Source: Ignavibacteriales bacterium (GTDB lineage Bacteria; Bacteroidota; Ignavibacteria; Ignavibacteriales; Melioribacteraceae). Taken from it: a DNA stretch of 64,000 nucleotides. The stretch spans positions 372,001-436,000 of the forward strand of contig JAPLFG010000001.1 in assembly GCA_026390795.1 (NCBI GenBank). Direction: 5' to 3'. This document shows positions 15,863-24,644 of this stretch, one piece after another (the first letter of the stretch is position 1; every line of letters begins with the position of its first letter). A program made the translations under genes and the position numbers. The notes beneath the pieces were generated by a model, which searched no databases, was not told where the DNA came from, and worked only from the letters and a program-made list of their open reading frames with translations.

Positions 15863-16606
15863 CTACATTACCATTCCGCCGTCAACCGTTAAGACTTGCC
15901 CAGTGATATAATCTGAATCACTGCTGCATAAGAACAATACTGTTTTTGCGACATCTTCCGGTTTGCCTAGACGTTTAATCGGAACATTAGATAATATTGC
16001 TTCTTTCTGCTGATCGTTCATTTTACCCGTCATATCGGTTTCTATAAATCCCGGTGCAACCGCGTTTACATTAATATTTCTCGATGCCAATTCTTTAGCG
16101 TTCGATTTTGTCAATCCTATTACACCTGCTTTCGAGGCAACGTAATTTGCCTGTCCGGGATTTCCGACTATTCCTACTACAGAACTTATATTTACAATTT
16201 TCCCGAAGCGTTGTGAGATCATCGGTTTCAAAATTGCTTTGGTATAATTAAATACACTTTTCAAGTTCGAATTGATCACAAGATCAAAATCCTTTTCTGT
16301 CATTCTAAGCATCAAAGTATCTTTAGTAATGCCGGCATTATTAACAAGAATATCGATACCGCCGAGTTTTTCAAGCGCGAATTTAACTGTTTCTTCTGCC
16401 GCTGCAAAGGAAGAAGCATCTGCCTTGAATCCAAATATTTTTACTGATTCGTTCGACAACTCATTTTCAATCGCGAGTGCCGATTCATCCGAGCTGAAAT
16501 AAGTAAAAACCACATTACAACCATTCGCGACAAGCTCTTTAACTATTGCTTTACCGATACCGCGCGTACCGCCGGTTACAATTGCTCTTTTATTAAGCAG
16601 CTTCAA
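15863..16606 (-). CDS. fabG: 3-oxoacyl-ACP reductase
   Basis: A 247-residue short-chain dehydrogenase that reduces 3-oxoacyl-ACP with NADPH. The cofactor motif TGGTRGIG is at residues 11-18, NNAG at 89-92, and the catalytic serine-tyrosine-lysine set at S141/S142, Y155 and K159 (NYVASKAG). The C-terminal GQVLTVDGGMVM is typical. Its start overlaps the upstream DUF3109 gene by 14 bp. Confidence 0.96.
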   Translation of the reverse strand: MKLLNKRAIVTGGTRGIGKAIVKELVANGCNVVFTYFSSDESALAIENELSNESVKIFGFKADASSFAAAEETVKFALEKLGGIDILVNNAGITKDTLMLRMTEKDFDLVINSNLKSVFNYTKAILKPMISQRFGKIVNISSVVGIVGNPGQANYVASKAGVIGLTKSNAKELASRNINVNAVAPGFIETDMTGKMNDQQKEAILSNVPIKRLGKPEDVAKTVLFLCSSDSDYITGQVLTVDGGMVM

Positions 16607-17207
16607 TTTCCGTCTCTTCTGTTTTTTGTCTGTTCAGATATTCTTCTCTGTATTTAAGTAGTTCTTCAAATCCTTCATCGCCTAAAAGATGTTTTAATTC
16701 ATTCTTTGTGCAATCAAAAATTGTAGAGACTTGATTCTTCGGAACGCTGCAATAATGCATTCTATCTAAATGCTCATCATCAAATGTTAAGACGCCTTCA
16801 AAAATTACAAGCGGGAATAATATACAATATAGGGGTTTATATTTCCACTTGTATTCACCCTCTACCATTGCCATCTTTTGAAGTGTGCAAAAACCTTGTT
16901 TATCTAAAAAAACACATTTGCCGTTGTAAACTTCGGTACCGACTGCAACACCCGATGGAAAATCGTTATCGGGTTCCGGAGCTTCAAACCATTTTTCCGG
17001 CTCCTTAATTTGCGAGTCATCCATATGCGAAATAATTTTATCTTTTACAGACATAATTATTTCGTGTTCGGATTTATCAGTATAAACGCCGTAGTAACAG
17101 CACTCTCCGCTGCAGATGCAAACATCGCAAGCTTTTACGAACGGTTTAGTAAAGATAACAGGATCTATATACATCCCGTTAATTTTCTTCTCAAATTTTT
17201 GCTCCAT
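16593..17207 (-). CDS. DUF3109 family cysteine-rich protein
   Basis: A 204-residue protein of the DUF3109 family. It contains the cysteine cluster CDVCICSGECCYYG near residue 28, a later CVFLDKQGFCTLQ, and CILFP and HYCSVP motifs, together resembling the YkgJ-type zinc- or iron-binding pattern. The biochemical role is unknown. It is inserted between fabD and fabG and overlaps both (1 bp and 14 bp), so it is co-translated with fatty-acid enzymes. The C-terminal tail is acidic. Confidence 0.85.
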   Translation of the reverse strand: MEQKFEKKINGMYIDPVIFTKPFVKACDVCICSGECCYYGVYTDKSEHEIIMSVKDKIISHMDDSQIKEPEKWFEAPEPDNDFPSGVAVGTEVYNGKCVFLDKQGFCTLQKMAMVEGEYKWKYKPLYCILFPLVIFEGVLTFDDEHLDRMHYCSVPKNQVSTIFDCTKNELKHLLGDEGFEELLKYREEYLNRQKTEETEIEAA

Positions 17208-18121
17208 TATAAATACCTTTCTACATCAGAATATTTGTCGATCCCGAAAACTTTTACATCCGGATTAATTCTTTTAACTAGTCCTTGCAAAACTTTACCG
17301 GGACCAATTTCATAAAATTCATCTGCGCCGTCATTAATCATATTAACAATTGTTTCTTCCCATCTTACCGGACTATCAAGCTGCCGGTAAAGCAAATTTT
17401 TTATTTCCTCCTTTTGATGAACCGGTTTTGCGGTTACGTTTGCGTAAACCGGAATTTTTGCATCATAAAAAGGAGTTGTATCCAATTTCAATTTTAATTT
17501 CTCTTTTGCGCTTGCCATCAAAGGTGAATGAAAAGCTCCGCTTACAACTAATTCCTTTACAAGCTTAGCTCCTTTTGCTTTTGCGATCTTCATTGCGGCA
17601 TTAACACCTTCAACCGAGCCGGAAATTACAATTTGTCCCGGCGAATTAAAATTAGCGCATTGAACAATTCCTTTTGAAGAAGCTTCGGCACAAATTTCCT
17701 CAAGAAGATCGGAATCTAAACCAACAATTGCAGCCATCGTTCCCTTCTCATCAATTCCAGCCTGAAGCATCGCACTTCCGCGCAAGCCGACAAGCTGAAC
17801 AGCATCATAGTATTGAATTGCCTTAGCGGAAACAAGCGCGGAGTATTCACCAAGAGAATGACCCGCAACCATGTCGGGTTCCAATGTTCTAATTACACTT
17901 CCAAGTATTACGCTATGAATAAAAATTGCCGGTTGCGTTACATCGGTTTGTTTAAGAGTGTCTTCCGGACCGTTGAACATAGTATGAGAAATTGTAAGAC
18001 CTATTGCTTCTTCTGCTGTGCGAATCATTTCTTTCGCTTCAACAGAATTTTCAAAAAGGTCTTTTGCCATTCCGACATACTGCGAACCTTGACCTGGAAA
18101 TATGAATGCCCTCTTACCCAT
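17207..18121 (-). CDS. fabD: Malonyl-CoA:ACP transacylase
   Basis: A 304-residue transacylase that loads malonate onto ACP. The N-terminal FPGQGSQYVGM, the nucleophile S89 in VAGHSLGEYSAL, and H198 in GAFHSPLM are all in place. It overlaps fabH through a TAATG junction and the DUF3109 gene by one base. Confidence 0.96.
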   Translation of the reverse strand: MGKRAFIFPGQGSQYVGMAKDLFENSVEAKEMIRTAEEAIGLTISHTMFNGPEDTLKQTDVTQPAIFIHSVILGSVIRTLEPDMVAGHSLGEYSALVSAKAIQYYDAVQLVGLRGSAMLQAGIDEKGTMAAIVGLDSDLLEEICAEASSKGIVQCANFNSPGQIVISGSVEGVNAAMKIAKAKGAKLVKELVVSGAFHSPLMASAKEKLKLKLDTTPFYDAKIPVYANVTAKPVHQKEEIKNLLYRQLDSPVRWEETIVNMINDGADEFYEIGPGKVLQGLVKRINPDVKVFGIDKYSDVERYL

Positions 18122-19131
18122 TAATCAATTGCCCAGGTTAAATAGATAGCACCCCAGGTATAACCAGCACCAAATGCCGAAAGAATTAGATTATCACCCT
18201 TTTTAACTTTTCCGTCCCTATAATATTCTGTTAAACAAAGAGGAATTGTAGCAGCGGTAGTATTTCCGTATCGATCAATGTTGATCATAACTTTATCTTT
18301 CGGAATTCCCATCCTCTGAGCCGTTGCATCAATTATTCTTAAATTAGCCTGGTGAGGAACCAGGTAAGAAACGTCTTCTGATTTTAAATCGTTCCGCTCC
18401 ATAATCTCAAAAGAAATATCCGCCATTCCTTTAACCGCTACTTTAAAAACCGCTTTACCGTCTTGGTAGATGTAATGTAATTTTTGATCGACAGTTTCGT
18501 GAGATGCCGGGAGAGCACTTCCACCAGCTTTCATATTAAGAGCATTCTTACCGGAACCATCAACATATAACAGCGAATCTTTTATGCCGAAGTTTAAATC
18601 TTCCGAGGGCTCAAGCAAAACTACTGAAGCGGCATCGCCGAATAGAATACATGTATTGCGGTCGGTGTAATCTGTTATCGCGCTCATTTTATCGGAACCG
18701 ATAACTAAAACTTTTTTATATGAACCGCTTTCAATTAAACTTGCCCCGGTTTGAAGTGCAAATAGAAATCCGGAACAAGCTGCTGAGAGATCAAATCCCC
18801 ATGCGTTCTTCGCGCCGATCTTTTCCTGTACCAAACAAGCAGTTGCTGGAAAGGACATATCCGGTGTAACTGTAGCTACAATTATAACATCGATCTCTTC
18901 CGGTTTTACATTTGTTGTTTTGAAAAGATCTTCACATGCCATGGCAGCCATATCGCTTGTAGCTCCGTTTTCCATCATTCGTCTTTCACGAATTCCGGTT
19001 CGGGATGTTATCCATTCGTCGTTTGTTTCAACAATACTCTCGAAATATTTATTATCAAGGATTTTTTCCGGAGCGTACATTCCAACAGCCGTGATTGAAG
19101 CATTCCGTAATTTTTTAATTTTTGCTTGCAT
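18121..19131 (-). CDS. fabH: Beta-ketoacyl-ACP synthase III
   Basis: A 336-residue KAS III, which starts fatty-acid synthesis by condensing an acyl-CoA with malonyl-ACP. The nucleophile is C119 in LSAACSGFLFAL; histidine and asparagine of the triad are in VPHQANLRI and YGNTTAATIPL. The N-terminal segment overlaps plsX by 17 bp. Primer preference (acetyl versus branched) cannot be read from sequence alone. Confidence 0.96.
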   Translation of the reverse strand: MQAKIKKLRNASITAVGMYAPEKILDNKYFESIVETNDEWITSRTGIRERRMMENGATSDMAAMACEDLFKTTNVKPEEIDVIIVATVTPDMSFPATACLVQEKIGAKNAWGFDLSAACSGFLFALQTGASLIESGSYKKVLVIGSDKMSAITDYTDRNTCILFGDAASVVLLEPSEDLNFGIKDSLLYVDGSGKNALNMKAGGSALPASHETVDQKLHYIYQDGKAVFKVAVKGMADISFEIMERNDLKSEDVSYLVPHQANLRIIDATAQRMGIPKDKVMINIDRYGNTTAATIPLCLTEYYRDGKVKKGDNLILSAFGAGYTWGAIYLTWAID

Positions 19132-20143
19132 AATTTTCTAACGCTTTCTCAAATTTTTGAATTAAATTTTTATCATACATTTCTTTTGCACGGAGAATCA
19201 TATTCTTAATTGCTAATGGAGAACTTGAACCGTGACCGATTATACTAATTCCGTTTATTCCGAGAAGCGGAACTCCTCCGTAAAGATCAGGATTCAAAGG
19301 ACTGAGTGCTTGTCTAAGAGTGCTCTTGAACAAACCGATTTTTATTTTTTCAAAGAAACTTGTTTCGGAATGCTTTTTTAATAAATACTTCATAAATCCA
19401 GGAACGCTTTCGCCGAATTTTAATAGGATGTTTCCTACAAAGCCGTCACAAATTACAATATTGCTTTTTCCTTTTAGAATATCTCTTCCTTCAACATTTC
19501 CTATAAAATTCAGATCTGAATTTCTCATCAATTCCGCAGTTTCTTTAACCTGCTTATTTCCTTTTTCATCTTCTTCACCGACATTCAGTAAAGCAATTGT
19601 CGGATTTTCAATTCCATGTAATTCGCTTACAAATATTTTTGCTAAGACCGCATACTGAAACAAATGCTGCGGTTTAACATCCACAAAAGCGCCTACATCA
19701 AAAAGATAAGTTGCGTTGCTCTCGCTCGGTATAAAACTTCCGATCGTTGGTCTTTCAATATTTTTTAAACGGCCGATTAATAAAGTAGAAACAGCTGCAA
19801 CAGCACCGGTATTACCGGCACTTACGAATGCATCCGCTTTTTTCTCTTGAACCAATCTGGCGCCAACAACAAGAGAAGAATCGCGTTTCGATTTAATTGC
19901 CTCGGTCGGTTTATCATGCATTTCAACAATTTGAGATGTGTGATAAATCAATTTTTCGTCAAGATCAATTTTTTCTTCACGCGCAGTCTTTAAGATTTTC
20001 TCTTTATTACCGACAAGAATTAATTCAAAATTCGAATCTTCCTGCAATGCATCGAAAGCACCGAGAAGTTCATGCTTAGGGGCATAGTCGCCCCCCATAG
20101 CATCAACTGCAATTCTGCATTTTTCTAATTTTTTTTCTGTCAT
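19115..20143 (-). CDS. plsX: Phosphate acyltransferase PlsX
   Basis: A 342-residue enzyme that converts acyl-ACP to acyl-phosphate for phospholipid synthesis. Family marks are IAVDAMGGDYAP at the N-terminus, SAGNTGA, the central NVGEEDEKGN, and CDGFVGNILLKFGE. It lies between rpmF and fabH, the classical order in many bacteria. Confidence 0.96.
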   Translation of the reverse strand: MTEKKLEKCRIAVDAMGGDYAPKHELLGAFDALQEDSNFELILVGNKEKILKTAREEKIDLDEKLIYHTSQIVEMHDKPTEAIKSKRDSSLVVGARLVQEKKADAFVSAGNTGAVAAVSTLLIGRLKNIERPTIGSFIPSESNATYLFDVGAFVDVKPQHLFQYAVLAKIFVSELHGIENPTIALLNVGEEDEKGNKQVKETAELMRNSDLNFIGNVEGRDILKGKSNIVICDGFVGNILLKFGESVPGFMKYLLKKHSETSFFEKIKIGLFKSTLRQALSPLNPDLYGGVPLLGINGISIIGHGSSSPLAIKNMILRAKEMYDKNLIQKFEKALENYASKN

Positions 20144-20158
20144 CTAAGAGAAAGAATG

Positions 20159-20338
20159 TTACGACTCTGGAACGAACATAGATCTGCCGGCATAATAGCC
20201 GCAGTTCGGACAAGCTCTATGGCTCAATTTAATTTCACCACAGTTAGAGCAGCGGCTCAAGGAAGGAACAGTCGCTTTATAGTGTGTTCTTCGCTTATCT
20301 CTTCTTGTTTTAGACATCTTGCGTTTCGGATTTGGCAT
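20159..20338 (-). CDS. rpmF: 50S ribosomal protein L32
   Basis: A 59-residue protein beginning [20 protein letters not shown], the standard L32 N-terminus. It has a complete zinc-ribbon: C30, C33, C43 and C46 ([19 protein letters not shown]). It ends MFVPES followed by TAA. It fits exactly between yceD (stop 15 bp upstream of this ATG) and plsX. The four-cysteine form is the zinc-binding version of L32. Confidence 0.97.
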   Translation of the reverse strand: MPNPKRKMSKTRRDKRRTHYKATVPSLSRCSNCGEIKLSHRACPNCGYYAGRSMFVPES

Positions 20339-20353
20339 CGTACTACCTGTTTA

Positions 20354-20857
20354 TTAGTTATTAAAATTACCTTTTAATTTTTTTAAAGGTTCCCATACAT
20401 CATGGGTTTTTTCGTCTTTACAGTTACATGTTTCTTCGTTTAAGTTTTTTCCGCAATGCGGGCATAAACCTTTGCAATCGTCTTTACATAAACGTTTTAA
20501 AGGGATCGAAAGCTCGGCATATTCATAAATATCTTCTTTCAAGTAGATCTTTTCTTGATCCGGTGAAAGATACTTTACGTTGTATTCGTCAGATTTCACA
20601 GTTTCCCGAGTGAAAAGATAGCTAATCTGGAAATGACTTGTCAGATTAGTTTCAAATTCAACGGCGCATCTGTCGCAAATATTTCTTTAATGAACCAGCA
20701 AATCGCAATCGAGAACAATCTGATGATGTGATTTATCCATCTTACAATCAACTTCAACATTTCCAAAGAACAATTCTTCTAGTCCGAGCTTCTTTACGGG
20801 TGCCGAAAGTTGGAAATTATGTATACCGTCAGAAAAAGTCGTATATTTTATTATCAT
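20354..20857 (-). pseudogene. yceD: DUF177 (YceD) gene interrupted by one in-frame TAA
   Basis: The reading frame from ATG 20857 (MIIKYTTFSDGIHNF) to the stop at 20354 encodes a complete 167-residue YceD-type protein, except for a TAA at 20687-20689. The residues on both sides align in the same frame (LDCDLLVH, stop, RNICDRCAVEFETNL), so this is a substitution and not a frameshift; an AAA or CAA codon would restore it. Cysteines CDRC and the later CKDDCKGLCPHCGK and CNC are intact. YceD/DUF177 is usually found directly before rpmF, as here; in plants and bacteria it is linked to 23S rRNA maturation. A GTG at 20599 could start a C-terminal fragment. Sequencing error, real inactivation and readthrough are all possible. 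Confidence 0.8.
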
Positions 20858-20954
20858 TTGAAGAACATGGAAAAATTGGGTCAAAATATATACAGCCAAT
20901 CTTTTATAATCAAGGAAACTGTTAATTTGATTATTAATCAAAGAGTTTGAAGCT

Positions 20955-21914
20955 ATGCCGGTTTTTGCTTCACTTTTAGCTGCATTAATTCCAATGTTGG
21001 TTTATCTTCTCTTAATTTGGTGGATGGATAAGTACGACCGTGAACCATTCCCTTTTCTTTTTATCCATTTTCTTTGGGGTGCTTTTGGTGCCGTAATAAT
21101 AAGTATTATCGGAAACATGATTCTATTGTCCGTCACCGGCGATGCCGGAGCGTCTTCAAAATCATCATCGTTGATTCAAACAATTTTCTTTGCGCCTTTC
21201 AGCGAAGAGATTGCAAAAGGTCTATTTCTCCTCTATTCAATAAATTCAAGACATTTTGATAACATCACAGACGGAATTGTTTACGGCGCAGCTATTGGTC
21301 TCGGTTTTGGTATGACGGAAAACTTCATTTACTTTTTAACTTATGGAGATTCTTTCTCATCATGGATTTACCTCGTATTAGTACGCTCACTCTTTTCTGC
21401 TGTGATGCATTGTATTTCTACAGCAACATTCGGCGCTTTTCTCGCAATTGCAAAATTTTCATCCCCTGTATTAAAGAGAGTTCTTCCAATTGCCGGTCTG
21501 AGTTTTGCAATGTTAATCCATTTTTTGTGGAATGCGACAATCAGTTTTGAAACTACTTTTTTTTATGGATTTATTTTTATGATTTTTTTAGCACTCGTTT
21601 TCTTTTTTGTTTTTAGATTGTCTATCAAAAATGAAAAATATATTGTTGAACGCGAACTATTTGAAGAAAGCAATGATGGTTTAATTCCGGAAGAGCATAT
21701 AAAGATTCTCAGCAGCCATTTGAGATTTAGGAAAGGATGGATAGATGAAAAGATTAGAAAACTTTATTGCCGCTATGCAATCAGGCTTGCTTTCAGCAAA
21801 AATCAATTTAAAAACGTGAAAGATGGTTCTAAAGACTTTTATGCTTTTGAAATCGAAAAGAATAGGCAGATTGTCGGTTCACTTTTAAAAACGAACACAC
21901 TTGAAATAAAATGA
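20955..21914 (+). CDS. PrsW-type intramembrane glutamic protease
   Basis: A 319-residue multi-pass membrane protein. It has the PrsW/CPBP-like motifs: the acidic pair in APFSEEIAKGLFLL, the segment TDGIVYGAAIGLGFGMTENFIYFL, and the HCISTATFGA and HFLWNATI histidines. About eight hydrophobic segments lie before residue 225, and then a soluble C-terminal tail of about 90 residues. PrsW cleaves an anti-sigma factor in Bacillus; the target here is unknown. It starts the plus-strand operon and overlaps nadD by four bases (ATGA). Confidence 0.88.
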   Translation: MPVFASLLAALIPMLVYLLLIWWMDKYDREPFPFLFIHFLWGAFGAVIISIIGNMILLSVTGDAGASSKSSSLIQTIFFAPFSEEIAKGLFLLYSINSRHFDNITDGIVYGAAIGLGFGMTENFIYFLTYGDSFSSWIYLVLVRSLFSAVMHCISTATFGAFLAIAKFSSPVLKRVLPIAGLSFAMLIHFLWNATISFETTFFYGFIFMIFLALVFFFVFRLSIKNEKYIVERELFEESNDGLIPEEHIKILSSHLRFRKGWIDEKIRKLYCRYAIRLAFSKNQFKNVKDGSKDFYAFEIEKNRQIVGSLLKTNTLEIK

Positions 21915-22486
21915 AAACTGTTGGTGTATTTGGCGGCTCTTTTGACCCGATTCATATTGGTCACCTTACAACATCTTTCGATGTTATCAAGCGACGGAAT
22001 TTAGAAAAAATTATTTTTGTACCGTGTCATATCTCTCCGCATAAGACAGATCAAACGCCGACTGAAGATATACATCGCTTGAATATGGTCAATCTCGCTA
22101 TTGAAAGTTCTCCTTTATTTGAAACTTGCGATTATGAAATCCGCAAAGGAGATGTTTCTTATACATATGATACATTGGTTGAGTTAAGAAAAAAATATTC
22201 TGATATAGAACTCATCATCGGTTTCGATAATTTGATTGTGTTCGATAAATGGAATCGTCCGGATGATATTTTTAAACTTGCTAAGGTCATTGTACTTAAA
22301 CGGGAAATTGATAGCATTCCGGTTGTGCATAACAAATATTTCGACTCGGCAATTTTACTTGATACTCCCCTCATTAATATTTCCTCTACAGAAATCCGGA
22401 GCCGTGTGAAGAATGGTTTGCCAATTGATTATCTTGTTCCGCAAAAAGTAAAAGAATATATTTCTCAAAACAGATTATACATTTAG
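21911..22486 (+). CDS. nadD: Nicotinate-nucleotide adenylyltransferase
   Basis: A 191-residue enzyme that joins ATP and nicotinate mononucleotide in NAD synthesis. The nucleotidyltransferase motif GGSFDPIHIGHLTT is at residues 8-21, and the C-terminal ISSTEIRSRVKNG is the second nucleotide-binding motif. FVPCHISPHK supplies substrate-binding residues. It overlaps the PrsW gene by four bases. Confidence 0.95.
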   Translation: MKTVGVFGGSFDPIHIGHLTTSFDVIKRRNLEKIIFVPCHISPHKTDQTPTEDIHRLNMVNLAIESSPLFETCDYEIRKGDVSYTYDTLVELRKKYSDIELIIGFDNLIVFDKWNRPDDIFKLAKVIVLKREIDSIPVVHNKYFDSAILLDTPLINISSTEIRSRVKNGLPIDYLVPQKVKEYISQNRLYI

Positions 22487-22494
22487 ATACTTTC

Positions 22495-23454
22495 ATGTTA
22501 TCAAATAATTTAATTGATAGAATATTTTTAAACGATAAACGTGCTGTTGCCCGTGCAATAAGTATTATTGAATCGGGAAACTCTATTTCAACAGAGATTC
22601 TTAAAGAACTGCACAAAAATATAGGACGAGCTTACAGGATAGGAATAACCGGTCCCCCCGGAGCTGGAAAATCTACTCTCACAAATCAGCTTACAAAATA
22701 TTTCCGAAAACAAAATAAAAAAGTCGGAATCATTGCGGTTGATCCGACAAGTCCTTTTACCGGCGGTGCTCTACTCGGAGACCGCATTAGAATGAGTGAA
22801 GTCGGAAGCGACGAAGGAGTATTCATCCGGAGTATGGCAACACGCGGAAGTCTCGGAGGATTAAGTAAAAAAACAATTGATGCCGCCGATGTTCTTGATG
22901 CTGCCGGATATGATTTCATAATTCTTGAAACAGTCGGTGTAGGTCAATCAGAACTTGATGTTGCAAAAGCGGCAGATACAACTATTGTAGTTCTTGTTCC
23001 GGAATCCGGTGATTCCATTCAAGCAATGAAAGCCGGCTTGATGGAAATTGCCGATTTTTTCGTATTGAATAAAAGCGACCGTCCGGGATCCGAAAGCGCA
23101 ATGATGGCGCTTAAAACAATTCTTATGCTTCGTGATCATACCGAAAAAAGTTGGCTGCCGAATATTATCAAAGCGATCGCATCTGAAAATAACGGTACAA
23201 AAGAAATCGCAGATGAAATAGAACGTCATCATAACTATTTGGAACAAAACGGATTACTTAAAGAGAAGCGCGAATCCAATTACAAAGTACGTATCAAAGA
23301 AATTGTTGAACATCTTATGAAAAATGAATTGTGGAAAGATGAACGGGCTGAAAGTTTAGAAGCTTCCCTAGCAAAAGTTGTTGAAGGAGAAACATCTCCA
23401 TATCAAATTGCCGAATCAATATTTAACAATTTCAAATCAACCATAAAGCAATAA
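22495..23454 (+). CDS. meaB: Methylmalonyl-CoA mutase-associated GTPase MeaB
   Basis: A 319-residue G3E-type GTPase with a P-loop at residues 53-60 (GPPGAGKST). DPTSPFTGGALLGDRIRM, TVGVGQSELDV and the NKSD base-specificity motif are present. MeaB protects and loads the B12-dependent methylmalonyl-CoA mutase. The mutase itself is not in the window, but the following acyl-CoA dehydrogenase and acyl-CoA carboxylase fit propionate or branched-chain amino-acid degradation. Confidence 0.94.
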   Translation: MLSNNLIDRIFLNDKRAVARAISIIESGNSISTEILKELHKNIGRAYRIGITGPPGAGKSTLTNQLTKYFRKQNKKVGIIAVDPTSPFTGGALLGDRIRMSEVGSDEGVFIRSMATRGSLGGLSKKTIDAADVLDAAGYDFIILETVGVGQSELDVAKAADTTIVVLVPESGDSIQAMKAGLMEIADFFVLNKSDRPGSESAMMALKTILMLRDHTEKSWLPNIIKAIASENNGTKEIADEIERHHNYLEQNGLLKEKRESNYKVRIKEIVEHLMKNELWKDERAESLEASLAKVVEGETSPYQIAESIFNNFKSTIKQ

Positions 23455-23462
23455 GGTTTATC

Positions 23463-24632
23463 ATGGCAGAAATTAATACAGAAATTAATTTTATAATTGA
23501 GCTGGATGAAAACCAGCTTGCAATAAAAGAAACAATAAGAAACTTTGTTGAAGAAAAATTAAAACCGCACGTCATGGAATACGACGAATCACAGCACTTT
23601 CCAATGGAATTGATGCAGCAGTTAGGAGGTCTAGGATTCCTCGGAATACTTGTTCCCGAAGAATACGGTGGTTCGGGACTTGGTTATGTTGAATATGCGC
23701 TGATTGTTGAAGAAGTGGCAAGAATTGACCCTTCCGTTGCGCTTTCGGTTGCGGCTCATAATGGACTTTGCACTAATCATATTAATGTTTTTGCAAATGA
23801 AGAACTCAAGAAAAAGTATTTGCCGGATCTTGCTTCCGGAAAAATTATTGGAGCCTGGGGATTAACGGAACCCGGAAGCGGCAGCGATGCCGCGGCGATG
23901 CAGACAACTGCAATTAAAGATGATAATTATTTTATATTGAACGGTACAAAAGCATTTATCACACATGGGGGTGTTGGTAAGACAGCAGTTGTACTTGCAG
24001 TCACCGATAAAAGTAAGAATAAAAAGGGTATCTCCGCTTTCATAGTTGAAAAAGGAACCGAAGGATTTTCTGTTGGCAAGAAAGAAAATAAATTGGGAAT
24101 GCGCGCAAGTGAGACGACACAATTAATTTTTGAAAACTGCCGGGTACCAAAAGAAAATATGATCGGCAATGAAGGAGAAGGATTTATCCAAGCAATGCAA
24201 ATTCTTGAAGGCGGAAGAATTTCTATTGCCGCTTTGAGTGTGGGACTTGCGCAAGGTTGTCTTGAAGCCTCTCTCTCTTATTCTAAAGAACGAAAACAAT
24301 TTGGTAAGACTTTGTCTGAGTTTCAAGCTATACAATTCAAACTGGCGGATATGGCAAGTGAAATCGAGGCGGCTCGCCTAATGACTTTTAAAGCTGCCAG
24401 AATGAAAGATGAAAAGAAAAATATTTTAGATATCGCCTCCAAAGCAAAACTTTTTGCCAGTGAAGTTGCAACTCGTGCATCAAATGAAGCCGTGCAAATA
24501 TTCGGCGGATATGGTTTCACAAAAGATTATCCGGTTGAAAAATTTTACCGCGATGTAAAACTTTTAACAATTGGCGAAGGTACATCTGAGGTTCAGAGAA
24601 TGGTCATCGCAAGAAATCTTTTAAAGGACTAA
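23463..24632 (+). CDS. Acyl-CoA dehydrogenase
   Basis: A 389-residue flavoprotein. The N-terminal helical domain, the FAD loop WGLTEPGSGSDAAAM, and the C-terminal signature QIFGGYGFTKDYPVEKFYRD with the catalytic-type glutamate in TIGEGTSEVQRMVIARNLL match short- or branched-chain acyl-CoA dehydrogenases. It lies eight bases after meaB and 12 before the carboxylase gene. Substrate chain length is inferred only from context (propionyl/isobutyryl-type pathways). Confidence 0.93.
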   Translation: MAEINTEINFIIELDENQLAIKETIRNFVEEKLKPHVMEYDESQHFPMELMQQLGGLGFLGILVPEEYGGSGLGYVEYALIVEEVARIDPSVALSVAAHNGLCTNHINVFANEELKKKYLPDLASGKIIGAWGLTEPGSGSDAAAMQTTAIKDDNYFILNGTKAFITHGGVGKTAVVLAVTDKSKNKKGISAFIVEKGTEGFSVGKKENKLGMRASETTQLIFENCRVPKENMIGNEGEGFIQAMQILEGGRISIAALSVGLAQGCLEASLSYSKERKQFGKTLSEFQAIQFKLADMASEIEAARLMTFKAARMKDEKKNILDIASKAKLFASEVATRASNEAVQIFGGYGFTKDYPVEKFYRDVKLLTIGEGTSEVQRMVIARNLLKD

Positions 24633-24644
24633 GTCGAATTACTT

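Noticed and set aside
20354-20599. A separate 81-residue gene starting at GTG 20599
   Set aside because: Its residues align in frame with the preceding segment as the C-terminal half of YceD; the GTG is an internal valine codon, though re-initiation there is conceivable.
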